Below, piece after piece: positions 7,704-16,221 of a DNA stretch of 37,640 nucleotides (positions are counted from its first letter, which is position 1; each line of letters opens with the position of its first letter). The position numbers were made by a program, and so were the translations under genes. The stretch spans positions 1-37,640 of the forward strand of contig CAKZUV010000193.1 in the NCBI GenBank assembly GCA_937921555.1, in the 5' to 3' direction. The notes below the pieces were generated by a model, which saw nothing but the letters and a program-made list of their open reading frames with translations, searched no databases and was not told the origin of the DNA. Source of the stretch: an uncultured Saprospiraceae bacterium (GTDB lineage: Bacteria > Bacteroidota > Bacteroidia > Chitinophagales > Saprospiraceae).

Positions 7704-10514
7704 CTAGTGCGCCTCCAACCAGTTATTGCCAGTATCGATTCCTACCAGTATAGGTACTTTCAATTGTGGCATTGCGTTTTTCATCAGGTCTTCGATAATG
7801 GGTGTAACTTTTTTTAGTTCTTTTTTCGGAACATCGAATACCAGTTCATCGTGGACCTGCATGATCATTTTGGTTTTAAAATTACCTTCATTCAGCGCGC
7901 GGTGAATATTAATCATCGCCACCTTGATCATATCCGCCGCCGTTCCCTGAATGGGCGTATTGATGGCGATCCGTTCGGAGTTGCTGCGTTCGAGTCCGTT
8001 GCGGGCGTTGATGTCCCGGAGATAACGACGTCTTCCCATGAGCGTCAGTACGTAGCCATGCTCACGGGCAAACTCTACGGTTTCGGTCATGTATTTTTTT
8101 AAACCTTTATATTGCTTAAAATAATTTTCGATGAGCAGGGTCGCTTCCTTTCGGGGAATACTAAGCTGCTTGGATAAATTGGTGGCTCCGGCGCCGTAGA
8201 TGATGGCAAAGTTGACCGTTTTTGCAGCCCGTCTTTCGTCCGGCGTCACTTCGTCCAGTTTTTTATCAAATACGCCGGCGGCGGTTGCCTGGTGAATATC
8301 GTGGCCATTGACAAAGGCATCCAGCATGGCCTCATCCTGACTGATTTCGGCGATCAGCCGCAGCTCAATCTGGGAGTAATCGGCGGCCAGCAAGACGTGA
8401 TTTTCGTCCCGGGGTTCAAACGCTTTCCGGATTTTCCGGCCCGCTTCGTCGCGGATCGGGATGTTTTGTAAGTTTGGATTATCAGAACTAAGTCTCCCCG
8501 TCGCAGCCCTTGCCTGGTTGAACGAACTGTGAATACGGCCCGTTTTGGGATTGATCAATTTGGGTAATGCGTCGACGTAGGTAGATTTTAGTTTAGCCAG
8601 TTTACGGTAGTCCAGAATCATTCTGGGAATATCAAATTTTTCAGCGAGTTCGGACAGCTTTTCTTCGTTGGTAGAATATTGTCCGGAGGCGGTTTTTTTC
8701 CAGCGGTACGGTAAATTGAGTTTGTCAAATAATACTTCTCCTACCTGTTTTGGTGAAGCAATGTTAAAATTAACACCTGCTTCTTCAAAAATCTTTTTTT
8801 CTTTGGTGTGAATATACGTTGCCAGTTCAACCGAGTATTCTTTTAGAAAATCGGCGTTGACCCGGACACCTTCGTATTCAATGTCGGCGAGTACTTTAAT
8901 CAGTGGAATTTCGAGTTCGTGGTAAAGTTTATCCGCTTCAATTTCATTTAGTAATTTTTGTAGAGGCGCTTTTAATTGCAGCGTAATGTCTGCATCTTCG
9001 GCCGCGTAGTCCGTTACTTTTTCTACCTCAATATCCCGCATGGACAACTGGTTTTTTCCCTTCTTCCCGATGAGTGATTCGATGGGCACCATTCTGTATT
9101 TCAGATATGTTTCTGATAAATAACTTAAATTATGGCGGTGATCCGGTTCGCAGAGATAGTGGGCAATCATCGTATCAAAGAGCGGTGTATTGATTTCTAC
9201 TCCGTACCATTTCATCATCAGAATATCAAACTTCAGATTCTGTCCGACAATTTCAATCTTATCGTTTTCGAGAACGGGTTTGAACGCTTCGGTAATTTTC
9301 AATCCTTCCGTTCGGTCCGAGGGGACAGGGACGTAATATCCCGTTCCGGCTTTGGCTGAAAAAGCCATTCCGACCAGCTCCGCAACGTTGGGATCGACGC
9401 CCGTGGTTTCGGTATCAAAACAAACTACTTTTTCTTTTAGTAAATCTGCGACTAAATTTTTACGAGCCTCCGGCGTATTGACGAGGACGTATTTTTGTTT
9501 TGTATTTTCCAGATTATTTTCTGCGACGGAATGGGAAGAAAGCTGGGCGGAAAAATTGGTTCTGCCCGAGTGTCCCACCGGATTTCCGAATAAATCTTTC
9601 TGAACGTTATCCGCTTTGCCGGCTTCGATATCTTCGGGTTTGCTGCTGTGTCCGAGGATAGAGTTGGAAATACTTCTGAATTCCAGTTCTTTAAAAACGC
9701 TGGACAGTGCCTCGCGGTCAAAAGGAGAAATAATATAATCGTCCGCATCAAATTGAATATCGACATTGACATCAATGGTTGCCAGTTTTTTCGATAAGAG
9801 GCCCTGCTCCGCAAATTCGATGACTTTTTCTTTTTGTTTGCCCTTTAGTTGATCCGCATTTTCAATTAAGCCTTCTACGGAATCAAATTGCTTCAGGAGT
9901 TTGACGGCAGTTTTGGCTCCGATACCCGGAATACCCGGAATATTGTCAACGGCATCTCCCTGTAGTCCCAGAATATCAATCACCTGATCTACCCTGGCGA
10001 TATCCCATTTTTTTAAAATTTCGGGAACCCCCATGACTTCTACTTCTCCACCTTTACGACCCGGTTTATAAAAATAGATATTATCCGAAACCAACTGAGC
10101 GTAATCCTTATCGGAGGTCATCATGAAAACGGTAAATCCCTCTTTTTCTGCCTGTTTGGCGATGGTACCAATCACATCGTCCGCCTCAAATCCCTCTTTG
10201 GTGATAATCGGAATTTTGAAGGCATTCAGAATTTGGTGAATATAGGGAAAAGCGAGGGCGATATCCTCTGGTTGTGCTTCCCGGTTGGCCTTGTATTCCG
10301 GATACATTTCGTTACGAAAAGTCGGGCCGCTCAGATCAAAAGCGACGGCGATATGGGTAGGGCTTTGATTTTTAATGACATCCCATAGGAGACGGGTGAA
10401 ACCGGAAATAGCGGAAACATTGAGTCCTTTGGAGTTGATGAGTGGACGCTGAATAAAGGCGAAATGCGCACGGTAGACGAGCGCGTGGCCGTCCAGTAAA
10501 AAGAGTTTTTTCAT
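7704..10514 (-). CDS. polA: DNA polymerase I
   Basis: DNA repair and Okazaki-fragment-processing polymerase of 936 residues. The 5' nuclease domain occupies about 1-290 (starting MKKLFLLDGHALVYRAHFAF, with EADDVIGT and the DAVDNIPGIPGIG helix-hairpin-helix region). The 3'-5' exonuclease domain (about 345-530) appears active: FDTETTG with Asp and Glu near 366-368, GQNLKFD, and YAAEDADITLQ. The polymerase domain (about 560-936) has motif A LAADYSQIELRL near 708, the O-helix region RRAAKTVNFAIIYG, and motif C QVHDELVF near 888. I chose the ATG at 10514 because the family begins with this hydrophobic strand; an in-frame ATG at 10544 would add ten unconserved residues. It has no close upstream gene on its strand; the CPBP-like gene follows 37 bp downstream. 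Confidence 0.97.
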   Translation of the reverse strand: MKKLFLLDGHALVYRAHFAFIQRPLINSKGLNVSAISGFTRLLWDVIKNQSPTHIAVAFDLSGPTFRNEMYPEYKANREAQPEDIALAFPYIHQILNAFKIPIITKEGFEADDVIGTIAKQAEKEGFTVFMMTSDKDYAQLVSDNIYFYKPGRKGGEVEVMGVPEILKKWDIARVDQVIDILGLQGDAVDNIPGIPGIGAKTAVKLLKQFDSVEGLIENADQLKGKQKEKVIEFAEQGLLSKKLATIDVNVDIQFDADDYIISPFDREALSSVFKELEFRSISNSILGHSSKPEDIEAGKADNVQKDLFGNPVGHSGRTNFSAQLSSHSVAENNLENTKQKYVLVNTPEARKNLVADLLKEKVVCFDTETTGVDPNVAELVGMAFSAKAGTGYYVPVPSDRTEGLKITEAFKPVLENDKIEIVGQNLKFDILMMKWYGVEINTPLFDTMIAHYLCEPDHRHNLSYLSETYLKYRMVPIESLIGKKGKNQLSMRDIEVEKVTDYAAEDADITLQLKAPLQKLLNEIEADKLYHELEIPLIKVLADIEYEGVRVNADFLKEYSVELATYIHTKEKKIFEEAGVNFNIASPKQVGEVLFDKLNLPYRWKKTASGQYSTNEEKLSELAEKFDIPRMILDYRKLAKLKSTYVDALPKLINPKTGRIHSSFNQARAATGRLSSDNPNLQNIPIRDEAGRKIRKAFEPRDENHVLLAADYSQIELRLIAEISQDEAMLDAFVNGHDIHQATAAGVFDKKLDEVTPDERRAAKTVNFAIIYGAGATNLSKQLSIPRKEATLLIENYFKQYKGLKKYMTETVEFAREHGYVLTLMGRRRYLRDINARNGLERSNSERIAINTPIQGTAADMIKVAMINIHRALNEGNFKTKMIMQVHDELVFDVPKKELKKVTPIIEDLMKNAMPQLKVPILVGIDTGNNWLEAH

Positions 10515-10552
10515 GGTTGTTAATTGAGGTGGGAAATTAAGCAAAATTTAAA

Positions 10553-10590
10553 TAAAAAAAGTCCGTCTCGGCGATTAGCCAGGACGGACC
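10553..10590 (-). terminator. Rho-independent terminator of the DUF3078 gene
   Basis: Read on the minus strand, GGTCCGTC and GACGGACT pair (10583-10590 with 10560-10567), helped by an inner GGC/GCC pairing, and are followed by a run of U. It lies about 45 bp after the DUF3078 stop and before the polA start. Confidence 0.8.
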
Positions 10591-10635
10591 TTTTATTTTT
10601 TCCAACCTCAGTAAGGTCAGTTCTAATTTTTATAC

Positions 10636-11616
10636 TTAGAGTGTATAAGTTAAACCAAGCGTGTAGAAGGTCTGTAAATCTTCAAATTCGAATTCCGCAT
10701 CACGAAGTCCAAAAGTGAAACCTACTCCGACTCCTTTCCAAACCTGGAAAGAGAAAGTGTTCAACCATGTGTACTCAAATAATCCAGCCATACGAGTTGG
10801 ATTATCTACATCAAGGACACCGAATTTGTCATTGTTAACTACTTCACTTTCATCACTTGAGTAAGGGATAAAAGAGGTCAGAGTAGAAGACCAGGCAATT
10901 TTATTTCCCAGGAAGGTAAAGCTATCCTGGTAATCTGCACGAATCTTTGCTCCGATAGAACCAGAAGAAGTAACAGGTGATCCAGGAGCAGACCAGGCGA
11001 TGTGGTAGTTCAATGGGTGAATCACTACAACCAAGTTGGTGATCGGCTTCCAGGTAACACCAACTCCAATGTCAAAAGTACCAGGCTCCAGGAAGTTACC
11101 TAAAGAGGTATTTAGTTCTCCTAAAGCAGAGATAGCGATCTTATCAGTTAGCTTATAACCAGCTAAAGAAGAAACATTCAGAAGGTCAACAGTTCCATTA
11201 TCGAATAAATCTCCTCCATCAGCGTCCCCAATTTCCACTTTTTGCCAAGCTTTATTGATAATGAGTTTGTTGTTCCAGAAATACTTTTCAGCTTCCCGGT
11301 TCGCGAAACCAGTTACACCAATAGCCAATGCCTGAGAAGTTGCAGTTGGGTTTGGATTAGCAGTCCATTGGTTAGATCCACCAAAGTTGAGACCAACGAC
11401 ACCCGTTAGACCAGTCATCCAGCCAGAGAGCATATTAATTTTTTTCTGCAGGGCATCCAATTCTGCCTGAGTAGCATCAATAGTTGCTTTACTAGCATCA
11501 ATAGTTGCAGCCAGTTGCGCCTTTTGCGCTTTCATCTCTTCTAAAGTCATGTCCTGAGCGGAAGCGAATCCGAAGGTCAGAACTGTAAGGGTAAGTAAAA
11601 ACAGTTTTTTCATCAT
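10636..11616 (-). CDS. DUF3078-type outer-membrane beta-barrel protein
   Basis: Predicted outer-membrane protein of 326 residues. The signal peptide is MMKKLFLLTLTVLTFGFASA with cleavage before QDM. Residues 25-65 form a periplasmic coiled-coil-like helix rich in Ala, Lys and Gln (KAQKAQLAATIDASKATIDA). The rest alternates short amphipathic strands and ends YTLGLTYTL with a terminal aromatic/hydrophobic pattern, as in outer-membrane barrels. The overall pattern fits the Bacteroidota DUF3078 family, whose function is unknown. The codon set (GGT, AAC, TTC, ACC) is more biased than in neighbours, which suggests high expression. It has its own terminator and a 170-bp upstream gap, so it is likely monocistronic. 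Family call is from recall of the pattern, not a search. Confidence 0.75.
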   Translation of the reverse strand: MMKKLFLLTLTVLTFGFASAQDMTLEEMKAQKAQLAATIDASKATIDATQAELDALQKKINMLSGWMTGLTGVVGLNFGGSNQWTANPNPTATSQALAIGVTGFANREAEKYFWNNKLIINKAWQKVEIGDADGGDLFDNGTVDLLNVSSLAGYKLTDKIAISALGELNTSLGNFLEPGTFDIGVGVTWKPITNLVVVIHPLNYHIAWSAPGSPVTSSGSIGAKIRADYQDSFTFLGNKIAWSSTLTSFIPYSSDESEVVNNDKFGVLDVDNPTRMAGLFEYTWLNTFSFQVWKGVGVGFTFGLRDAEFEFEDLQTFYTLGLTYTL

Positions 11617-11785
11617 TTTTAAATTTTGATTTTAAAATAAGTTTTAGTGTTATAAAATATGGTTAATTAATTATTTGTGAATAAATTAGAAGCATTACCA
11701 GATAATCTGTTATCGGGTAAAATAATTGATTGTAAAATAAAGTATGTTGTAAATGGGACTAACTAAATGAGCTTACATAAGTTCA

Positions 11786-12607
11786 TTATTCGTTGTGAAT
11801 TTCGAGGTTTTCAGTGGAAAGTTTTTTGAGGGGGATGAATATTTTTCGGTTGTTGGATTGAATTGTTAATGAATTACTATCCATATCGATGACTTCTCCG
11901 GTTACGCCGTCAATGGTAATATTATCGCCAATATTTACTTTGTCTTTGGAATAAAATGAAGCTAAAAAATTGGCCATCATGTCCCGCGAAGCAATGCCGT
12001 ATCCAAGTGCGAAAGCGAAAACGCCACCGGCCAGTAACATAGAAAGATTTGACATGATAAAATCTGTTTCAATTCCAGCCTGTCCCATGGCACTTACCAG
12101 TGCGGTTAGAAAGATAAACCAAAAAACAAATCCACCAATCATTTTTGCGGATGGAATACCCAAAGATTGACAAACCGTGGTAATCATATCTTTAATGAAA
12201 TCCGCGATAAAAATCCCGATCATCAGAACAATACCCGCTACCAGGATTCTGGGAATAAAGCCAATAATATCTGAGATTAAATCTGAAATAGCCTCCATGC
12301 TGAGCACGTCAGCGGCTGCAACTATAGAGAGCAATAAAATAAAATAGTATAGAATTTTAGCGAATACGGTGCTGGGAATAATTTTGATGTTGGTCTTCTG
12401 TACCAAATCAATGGAGTTTAATTTTTCTGCGGCTTCGTCCAGTGGTGTTTTGACCAACAATTTACGAACGACCCCTGCAATAATTTTCGCAAGAATCCAA
12501 CCGAGAATCAGAATTATTAACGCAAGGGCAATCTTTGGTAGAACCTGAATAAAATCGGCCAGCATTTGCTGAAGCATCCCAGCGGGAGAGTTATTAAGTA
12601 AATACAT
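11786..12607 (-). CDS. Small-conductance mechanosensitive channel-like (MscS) membrane protein
   Basis: Inner-membrane protein of 273 residues with hydrophobic helices at about 25-47, 83-101, 115-137, 157-175 and 184-206. The last helix, rich in Gly/Ala (LLAGGVFAFALGYGIASRDM), resembles the conserved pore-type helix of MscS relatives. It is followed by a short beta domain (GDNITIDGVTGEVIDMDSNS, 227-246) like the MscS beta domain. The large cytoplasmic C-terminal domain of MscS is missing, so this belongs to the compact 'conserved TM helix' group. It follows the ECF sigma factor and the 95-aa gene on the same strand, about 49 bp after the latter. That suggests an envelope- or osmotic-stress regulon, an inference only. 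Confidence 0.8.
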   Translation of the reverse strand: MYLLNNSPAGMLQQMLADFIQVLPKIALALIILILGWILAKIIAGVVRKLLVKTPLDEAAEKLNSIDLVQKTNIKIIPSTVFAKILYYFILLLSIVAAADVLSMEAISDLISDIIGFIPRILVAGIVLMIGIFIADFIKDMITTVCQSLGIPSAKMIGGFVFWFIFLTALVSAMGQAGIETDFIMSNLSMLLAGGVFAFALGYGIASRDMMANFLASFYSKDKVNIGDNITIDGVTGEVIDMDSNSLTIQSNNRKIFIPLKKLSTENLEIHNE

Positions 12608-12656
12608 AGTGATTGTTTTTTGGCACGTGTAGTATCACAGTGCAGGGGTTTTAGTT

Positions 12657-12944
12657 TTAATTTGCCCGGCCGCCTGGCTCAATGGTATTATCATTATCAA
12701 AATTACCTTCCCGTAAATCTTTTATCTCTTCTGATTCTTCCGCAGGAAGATCAGATCCGCCGAATAAAGCAGAAATCATCCCGAGTGCTTTGGATAAATA
12801 TAGTTCCAGCACATTTCCAATAAAACCGATATTACGGGCAGTACCCATTACGTTACGTTCTAGCTGTGGAGAGGGCTTTGGTGCCTGTTCTGCTTCTATT
12901 TCTGCTAGTTTCTTAAAATTGTTGTTACTATCTGCTGATGCCAT
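12657..12944 (-). CDS. 95-residue hypothetical protein between sigma factor and channel
   Basis: I do not recognise a family. The start ATG at 12944 lies ten bases after the sigma factor stop, so the two are almost certainly cotranscribed. Residues 1-32 are polar and charged. Residues 36-62 contain a Gly/Ile/Leu-rich stretch (NIGFIGNVLELYLSKALGMI) that could be a membrane-associated amphipathic helix. The C-terminal 30 residues are strongly acidic (PAEESEEIKDLREGNFDNDN). The second gene of an ECF operon is often its anti-sigma factor, so this could be a minimal regulator, but no zinc-binding or FecR-like anti-sigma motif is seen. Confidence 0.6.
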   Translation of the reverse strand: MASADSNNNFKKLAEIEAEQAPKPSPQLERNVMGTARNIGFIGNVLELYLSKALGMISALFGGSDLPAEESEEIKDLREGNFDNDNTIEPGGRAN

Positions 12945-12954
12945 GACCAGATTA

Positions 12955-13563
12955 TTAATTTAGGTTATTCGGAAATATATCCCGGTAAACATTTTGTGCT
13001 TTATGTTTAGCCCTTTTAATTTTCATCTTGATTGCACTCTCTGATTTATCCAGTACGCCCGCTATTTCTCTGATGGACATATCATCCTGATACTTCATCA
13101 GCAGGATAGCCTTATCACCAGTTGGAATGAGCTCAAGCACTTTTTTTAATTTTGCAACTTCCATTTCCAGCAGCTCGCTGTCTGGTATGTCATCGACAAT
13201 GTCCGGAGGATTTTCCATCTCATCCGAAAAAAGAGCTTTGCTCTTTTTTCGTTTCCGTAGAAAATCAATGCAAAAGTTATAAGTAATTGAATAAACCCAA
13301 GTTGAAAACTTTGAGCGTTCACTAAATTTTGCCAGGTTTAAAAATATTTTAGTGAAAATCTCCTGCGTAGCATCCTGTGCTAGTGCTTCATCTTTTAGCA
13401 GTGAAATACACTTGCTAAAAACCTTAGTTGAATATCTTTGATAGAGTATTCCAAAATAGTCAGAACGCTGCGTTTTCAAATACAATTTGATAACTTCACT
13501 ATCTGTCTTTTTTGAGTGTGGACTCTTCGCCGACTTACCGCGAAATGAAGATGGGGTTTTCAC
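12955..13563 (-). CDS. ECF-type RNA polymerase sigma factor
   Basis: Sigma-70 family factor of 202 residues. Region 2 is visible at about 40-100 (DATQEIFTKIFLNLAKF, then FSTWVYSITYNFCIDFLRKR, the -10-recognising helix). Region 4 is at about 140-190 (the helix-turn-helix MSIREIAGVLDKSESAIKMK then IKRAKHKAQ). Regions 1 and 3 are absent, as in ECF factors. The first 25 residues are basic and Ser/Lys-rich, an N-terminal extension of unknown role. It heads a minus-strand cluster with the 95-aa gene and the MscS-like channel. A perfect -7 box lies 45 bp upstream, and a terminator hairpin with a separate promoter lies further upstream, so expression may have an extra control layer. Confidence 0.92.
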   Translation of the reverse strand: MKTPSSFRGKSAKSPHSKKTDSEVIKLYLKTQRSDYFGILYQRYSTKVFSKCISLLKDEALAQDATQEIFTKIFLNLAKFSERSKFSTWVYSITYNFCIDFLRKRKKSKALFSDEMENPPDIVDDIPDSELLEMEVAKLKKVLELIPTGDKAILLMKYQDDMSIREIAGVLDKSESAIKMKIKRAKHKAQNVYRDIFPNNLN

Positions 13564-13607
13564 CTATTTTTTAAATTTTCCTGTCTAAATTATTATAGTA
13601 ATCACCG

Positions 13608-13615
13608 CAAAAGTA
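13608..13615 (-). promoter_or_regulatory. -7 box of the ECF sigma gene
   Basis: On the minus strand TACTTTTG matches TAnnTTTG exactly, 45 bp before the sigma start codon. The -33 region is not a good match. Its position downstream of the terminator at 13689-13722 would give the sigma gene its own transcript. Confidence 0.45.
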
Positions 13616-13688
13616 ATCATCTTAAATTAACAGTACGACTTTTAGACGGTTTAAATATGGAAAAGACACCATTCTGAGAGATATTCCC

Positions 13689-13722
13689 AAAAAAAAGAGG
13701 TACCATCTAAAAGATGTACCTC
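13689..13722 (-). terminator. Rho-independent terminator upstream of the sigma gene
   Basis: On the minus strand GAGGTACATCT pairs with AGATGGTACCTC (one-base bulge, short loop) and is followed by eight U. On the plus strand no U tract follows, so it acts only on minus-strand transcripts. No gene precedes it within 350 bp on that strand. Confidence 0.75.
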
Positions 13723-13814
13723 TGCCCTAACCAAATAAAACCAAATTATATTCTTTACATCGGGCTAATGCTATTTTATTTTGAATATTATTGTTTGTGT
13801 TAAAAATACAATAA
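13689..13814 (-). ncRNA. Candidate small RNA or terminated leader, about 125 nt
   Basis: A full consensus promoter (13820-13852) and an intrinsic terminator (13689-13722) bracket about 125 bases on the minus strand. The stretch has no usable reading frame: its only ATG is followed at once by TAA. It could be an independent small RNA or an attenuated leader of the ECF sigma gene that lies 126 bp beyond the terminator. No known RNA family is recognised. Confidence 0.45.
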
Positions 13815-13819
13815 CACCA

Positions 13820-13852
13820 CAAATTTAAGCTATTTTCATTGAAATAGACAAA
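13820..13852 (-). promoter_or_regulatory. Consensus Bacteroidota promoter
   Basis: On the minus strand TTTG (13849-13852) and TAAATTTG (13820-13827) are separated by 21 bases, matching the TTTG-n(17-23)-TAnnTTTG pattern completely. It is the best promoter match I found in the window, yet it does not sit in front of a coding gene. The surrounding 540-bp gap (13564-14103) otherwise holds only AT-rich sequence and a near-consensus TATCTTTC at 14061 before the peptidase gene. Confidence 0.55.
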
Positions 13853-14103
13853 CGATCCACAAAATTTTATTTCTCATTTTTTGTTATTTTCAGTATTAAA
13901 GAATGGTAGTTGATATATTATTCAGAATAATGAAATTTCTTCAAAACTTTGTGTGGTGGAGACAATAACTGCCAAATATTTTTCTGATTTGAAGAAATTA
14001 AAAAATTTTCCTCCTCGAAGATTTTTTTTTATTTTTTAACATTTATCATCGCTTTATCTCTATCTTTCGACCTTATTTTTAGTTTTTTTAAAAAAATAAA
14101 ATA

Positions 14104-15489
14104 ATGTGCTTATCCCGCTTTTTAATTTGTGGCCTCTTCCTGCTTTGTTTCTTCTCCAATCTGAAAAGTCAGGAAACAGACGATGCTATTTTTATCAAAA
14201 ACATATACAATAAAGTGCTGCAAGATGGCAGTGCTTACCAATGGCTCAACCATCTGACTACTCAGATCGGCGGACGACTATCCGGTTCTCCACAGGCAGC
14301 CGAGGCAGTAGATTATACCCGGGCGATGCTGGATTCTCTGGGCCTGGACTCCGTCTGGCTGCAACCTTGCGAAGTGCCCCACTGGGTCAGAGGCGAAAAA
14401 GAAGAAGTTCATATCCTAATCCCGGCGGCAAACATTAACCTGCCGGCCCTCGCTCTCGGAAATTCCGTAGCAACTCCTCCCAGCGGAATTACCGCCGAAA
14501 TCATCGAAGTTCGCTCGCTTGACGAAGTAGAAAAACTGGGGGCTAAAAACATAAAAGGTAAAATTGTTTTTTTCAATCGTCCCATGGACCCGACCCAGAT
14601 CCGGACTTTCAATGCTTACGGTGGTGCCGTGGATCAACGGGTCAACGGGCCTTCCGAGGCCGCCCGCTATGGTGCCGTAGCGACCCTGGTCCGGTCCATG
14701 ACCACACTCCACGATGACCACCCGCATACCGGGGTAATGGTCAATAAAGAGGGAATCAATAAAATTCCCGCCGTTGCGATCAGCACCAACGCCGCTGAGA
14801 TGCTCCACAAAATGCTGCTGGAAAAAAAGGTGACCATTTATATGAAAACAAATTGTCAGACGCTGGATCCCGTACAATCCTACAACGTAATCGGAGAAAT
14901 AAAAGGAAGTACCTATCCGGATGAAATTATTCTGGTAGGCGGACACCTCGATTCCTGGGATGTCGGACAGGGCGCCCACGACGACGGCGCGGGTTGTGTG
15001 CACGCAATGGAAGTTATCCGTACCCTCAAAGAATTGAACTACCAGCCAAAACGTACTTTGCGTTGTGTTCTTTTTATGAACGAAGAAAATGGACTGGCCG
15101 GCGGACTGGCTTACGCGGAGGCAGCCAACAAAAAAGGAGAAATGCACCTGGCTGCCGTCGAATCGGACGCGGGTGGCTTTACGCCCCGAGGATTTAGCTG
15201 TGACGCAGAAAATGAAGTTTTTGCTGATCTTTATTTAAAATTGCAGCAATGGTTACCTTTGCTGGAACCTTACGGGCTGATGCTGACCAAAGGTGGATCG
15301 GGAGCAGACATTTCCCCACTGAAAAGCCAGCGGGGATTATTGGTTGGTTTCCGGCCGGACTCTCAGCGGTATTTTGATTACCATCATACGGCCACGGATA
15401 CTTTTGAGGCGGTCAATCAGCGAGAACTCGAACTGGGCGCCGCCTCCATTACGGCTCTTATTTATTTAATTGATAAACATGGATTATGA
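14104..15489 (+). CDS. M28 family zinc peptidase (carboxypeptidase Q-like)
   Basis: Secreted or periplasmic metallopeptidase of 461 residues. The signal peptide is about residues 1-22 (hydrophobic core FLICGLFLLCFFS, cleavage near SQE). A PA-type insert occupies about 130-250. The catalytic domain has the M28 zinc ligands: His281 and Asp293 (GGHLDSWDVGQGAHDDGAG), Glu327 as general base and Glu328 as ligand (FMNEENG), Asp355 (ESDAGGF) and His428 (YHHTATDT). The overall arrangement is closest to the plasma glutamate carboxypeptidase/carboxypeptidase Q group, which releases residues from short peptides. Its stop overlaps the hpt start (ATGA), so the two form an operon. Upstream, TATCTTTC at 14061 is a near-consensus -7 box. 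Confidence 0.9.
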   Translation: MCLSRFLICGLFLLCFFSNLKSQETDDAIFIKNIYNKVLQDGSAYQWLNHLTTQIGGRLSGSPQAAEAVDYTRAMLDSLGLDSVWLQPCEVPHWVRGEKEEVHILIPAANINLPALALGNSVATPPSGITAEIIEVRSLDEVEKLGAKNIKGKIVFFNRPMDPTQIRTFNAYGGAVDQRVNGPSEAARYGAVATLVRSMTTLHDDHPHTGVMVNKEGINKIPAVAISTNAAEMLHKMLLEKKVTIYMKTNCQTLDPVQSYNVIGEIKGSTYPDEIILVGGHLDSWDVGQGAHDDGAGCVHAMEVIRTLKELNYQPKRTLRCVLFMNEENGLAGGLAYAEAANKKGEMHLAAVESDAGGFTPRGFSCDAENEVFADLYLKLQQWLPLLEPYGLMLTKGGSGADISPLKSQRGLLVGFRPDSQRYFDYHHTATDTFEAVNQRELELGAASITALIYLIDKHGL

Positions 15490-16025
15490 AAGAAGTAACG
15501 GTACACGACAAAGTTTTTGAATTATACATCTCTGCCGAAAAAATTCAGGCAAGGGTGGACGAAATAGGAAAGGCTATTTCGGAGGAATTCAGAGGTAGAA
15601 ATCCGCTTTTTGTGAGTATTCTCAATGGTTCTTTCGTTTTTACGGCAGATATTATGCGGGCCTGTGAGATGGATTGTGAAGTTTCTTTTGTCAAACTTTC
15701 ATCTTATCAAGGAACCGAGACAACGGGAAAGATAAAGACCCTGATCGGACTGGACAGCAACATTGCGGGCCGGGAAGTGATTATTCTGGAAGATATCGTG
15801 GATACGGGAAATACCCTGACGCATTTTCTGGAAATTCTGGATACTTACGATCCCAAATCGGTCACGCTGGTTTCTCTGCTGACCAAACCCGAAGTTTTGA
15901 AAGACCGGGTCAAAGTAGATCAAATCGGTTTTGAGATACCCAATAAATTTGTGGTGGGTTACGGGCTGGATTACGACGGTCTGGCGCGAAACTTGAAGGA
16001 CATTTATCAGCTGAAAGGCGGATAA
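15486..16025 (+). CDS. hpt: Hypoxanthine phosphoribosyltransferase
   Basis: Purine salvage enzyme making IMP (and probably GMP) from hypoxanthine/guanine and PRPP in the cytosol. The 179-residue length is typical. The PRPP-binding motif VIILEDIVDTGNTL (98-111) carries the Glu102-Asp103 pair and the phosphate-binding loop DTGNT. Other family landmarks are SILNGSFVFTADI (44-56, the P-loop-like Gly-Ser segment), KLSSYQGTETTGK and the base-binding region FVVGYGLDYDGLARNL. It overlaps the preceding M28 peptidase gene by four bases, so it is translationally coupled to it; the functional link (peptide and purine scavenging) is only a guess. tRNA-Gln follows 93 bp downstream. Confidence 0.95.
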   Translation: MKEVTVHDKVFELYISAEKIQARVDEIGKAISEEFRGRNPLFVSILNGSFVFTADIMRACEMDCEVSFVKLSSYQGTETTGKIKTLIGLDSNIAGREVIILEDIVDTGNTLTHFLEILDTYDPKSVTLVSLLTKPEVLKDRVKVDQIGFEIPNKFVVGYGLDYDGLARNLKDIYQLKGG

Positions 16026-16092
16026 CTCAGATAAGCGTCATTTTTAGGGAAAAAAACTAATTGTGGAACTTTCCTTTATAGAGAAAATGTTA

Positions 16093-16100
16093 TATCTTTG
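16093..16100 (+). promoter_or_regulatory. -7 box of the tRNA-Gln gene
   Basis: TATCTTTG matches TAnnTTTG exactly and ends 18 bases before the mature 5' end of the tRNA. No clear TTTG is seen at the -33 distance. Confidence 0.55.
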
Positions 16101-16118
16101 TTCCGCTTTCAAAAGCAT

Positions 16119-16189
16119 TGACCCATAGTGTAATGGTAACACTACTGTTTTTGGTGCAGTCATTCAAGGTTCGAGTCCTTGTGGGTCAA
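16119..16189 (+). tRNA. tRNA-Gln (anticodon TTG)
   Basis: The cloverleaf folds by eye over 71 bases. The acceptor TGACCCA pairs with TGGGTCA, with discriminator A. The D stem is GTGT/ACAC. The anticodon stem is ACTGT/GCAGT with loop TTTTGGT, giving anticodon TTG. The T stem is CAAGG/CCTTG with loop TTCGAGT. CCA is not encoded. A strong terminator follows at once. Confidence 0.96.
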
Positions 16190-16190
16190 C

Positions 16191-16221
16191 AAAAAGGCGC
16201 TTCTCACGAAGCGCTTTTTTT
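16191..16221 (+). terminator. Rho-independent terminator of tRNA-Gln
   Basis: GCGCTTC (16197-16203) pairs with GAAGCGC (16208-16214), extended by A/T pairs, and is followed by seven T. It starts two bases after the tRNA. Confidence 0.9.

Noticed and set aside
14416-15147. A 243-residue minus-strand frame inside the M28 peptidase gene
   Set aside because: It lies wholly opposite a well-conserved enzyme with all zinc ligands, and its translation shows no recognisable domain; it is a composition effect.
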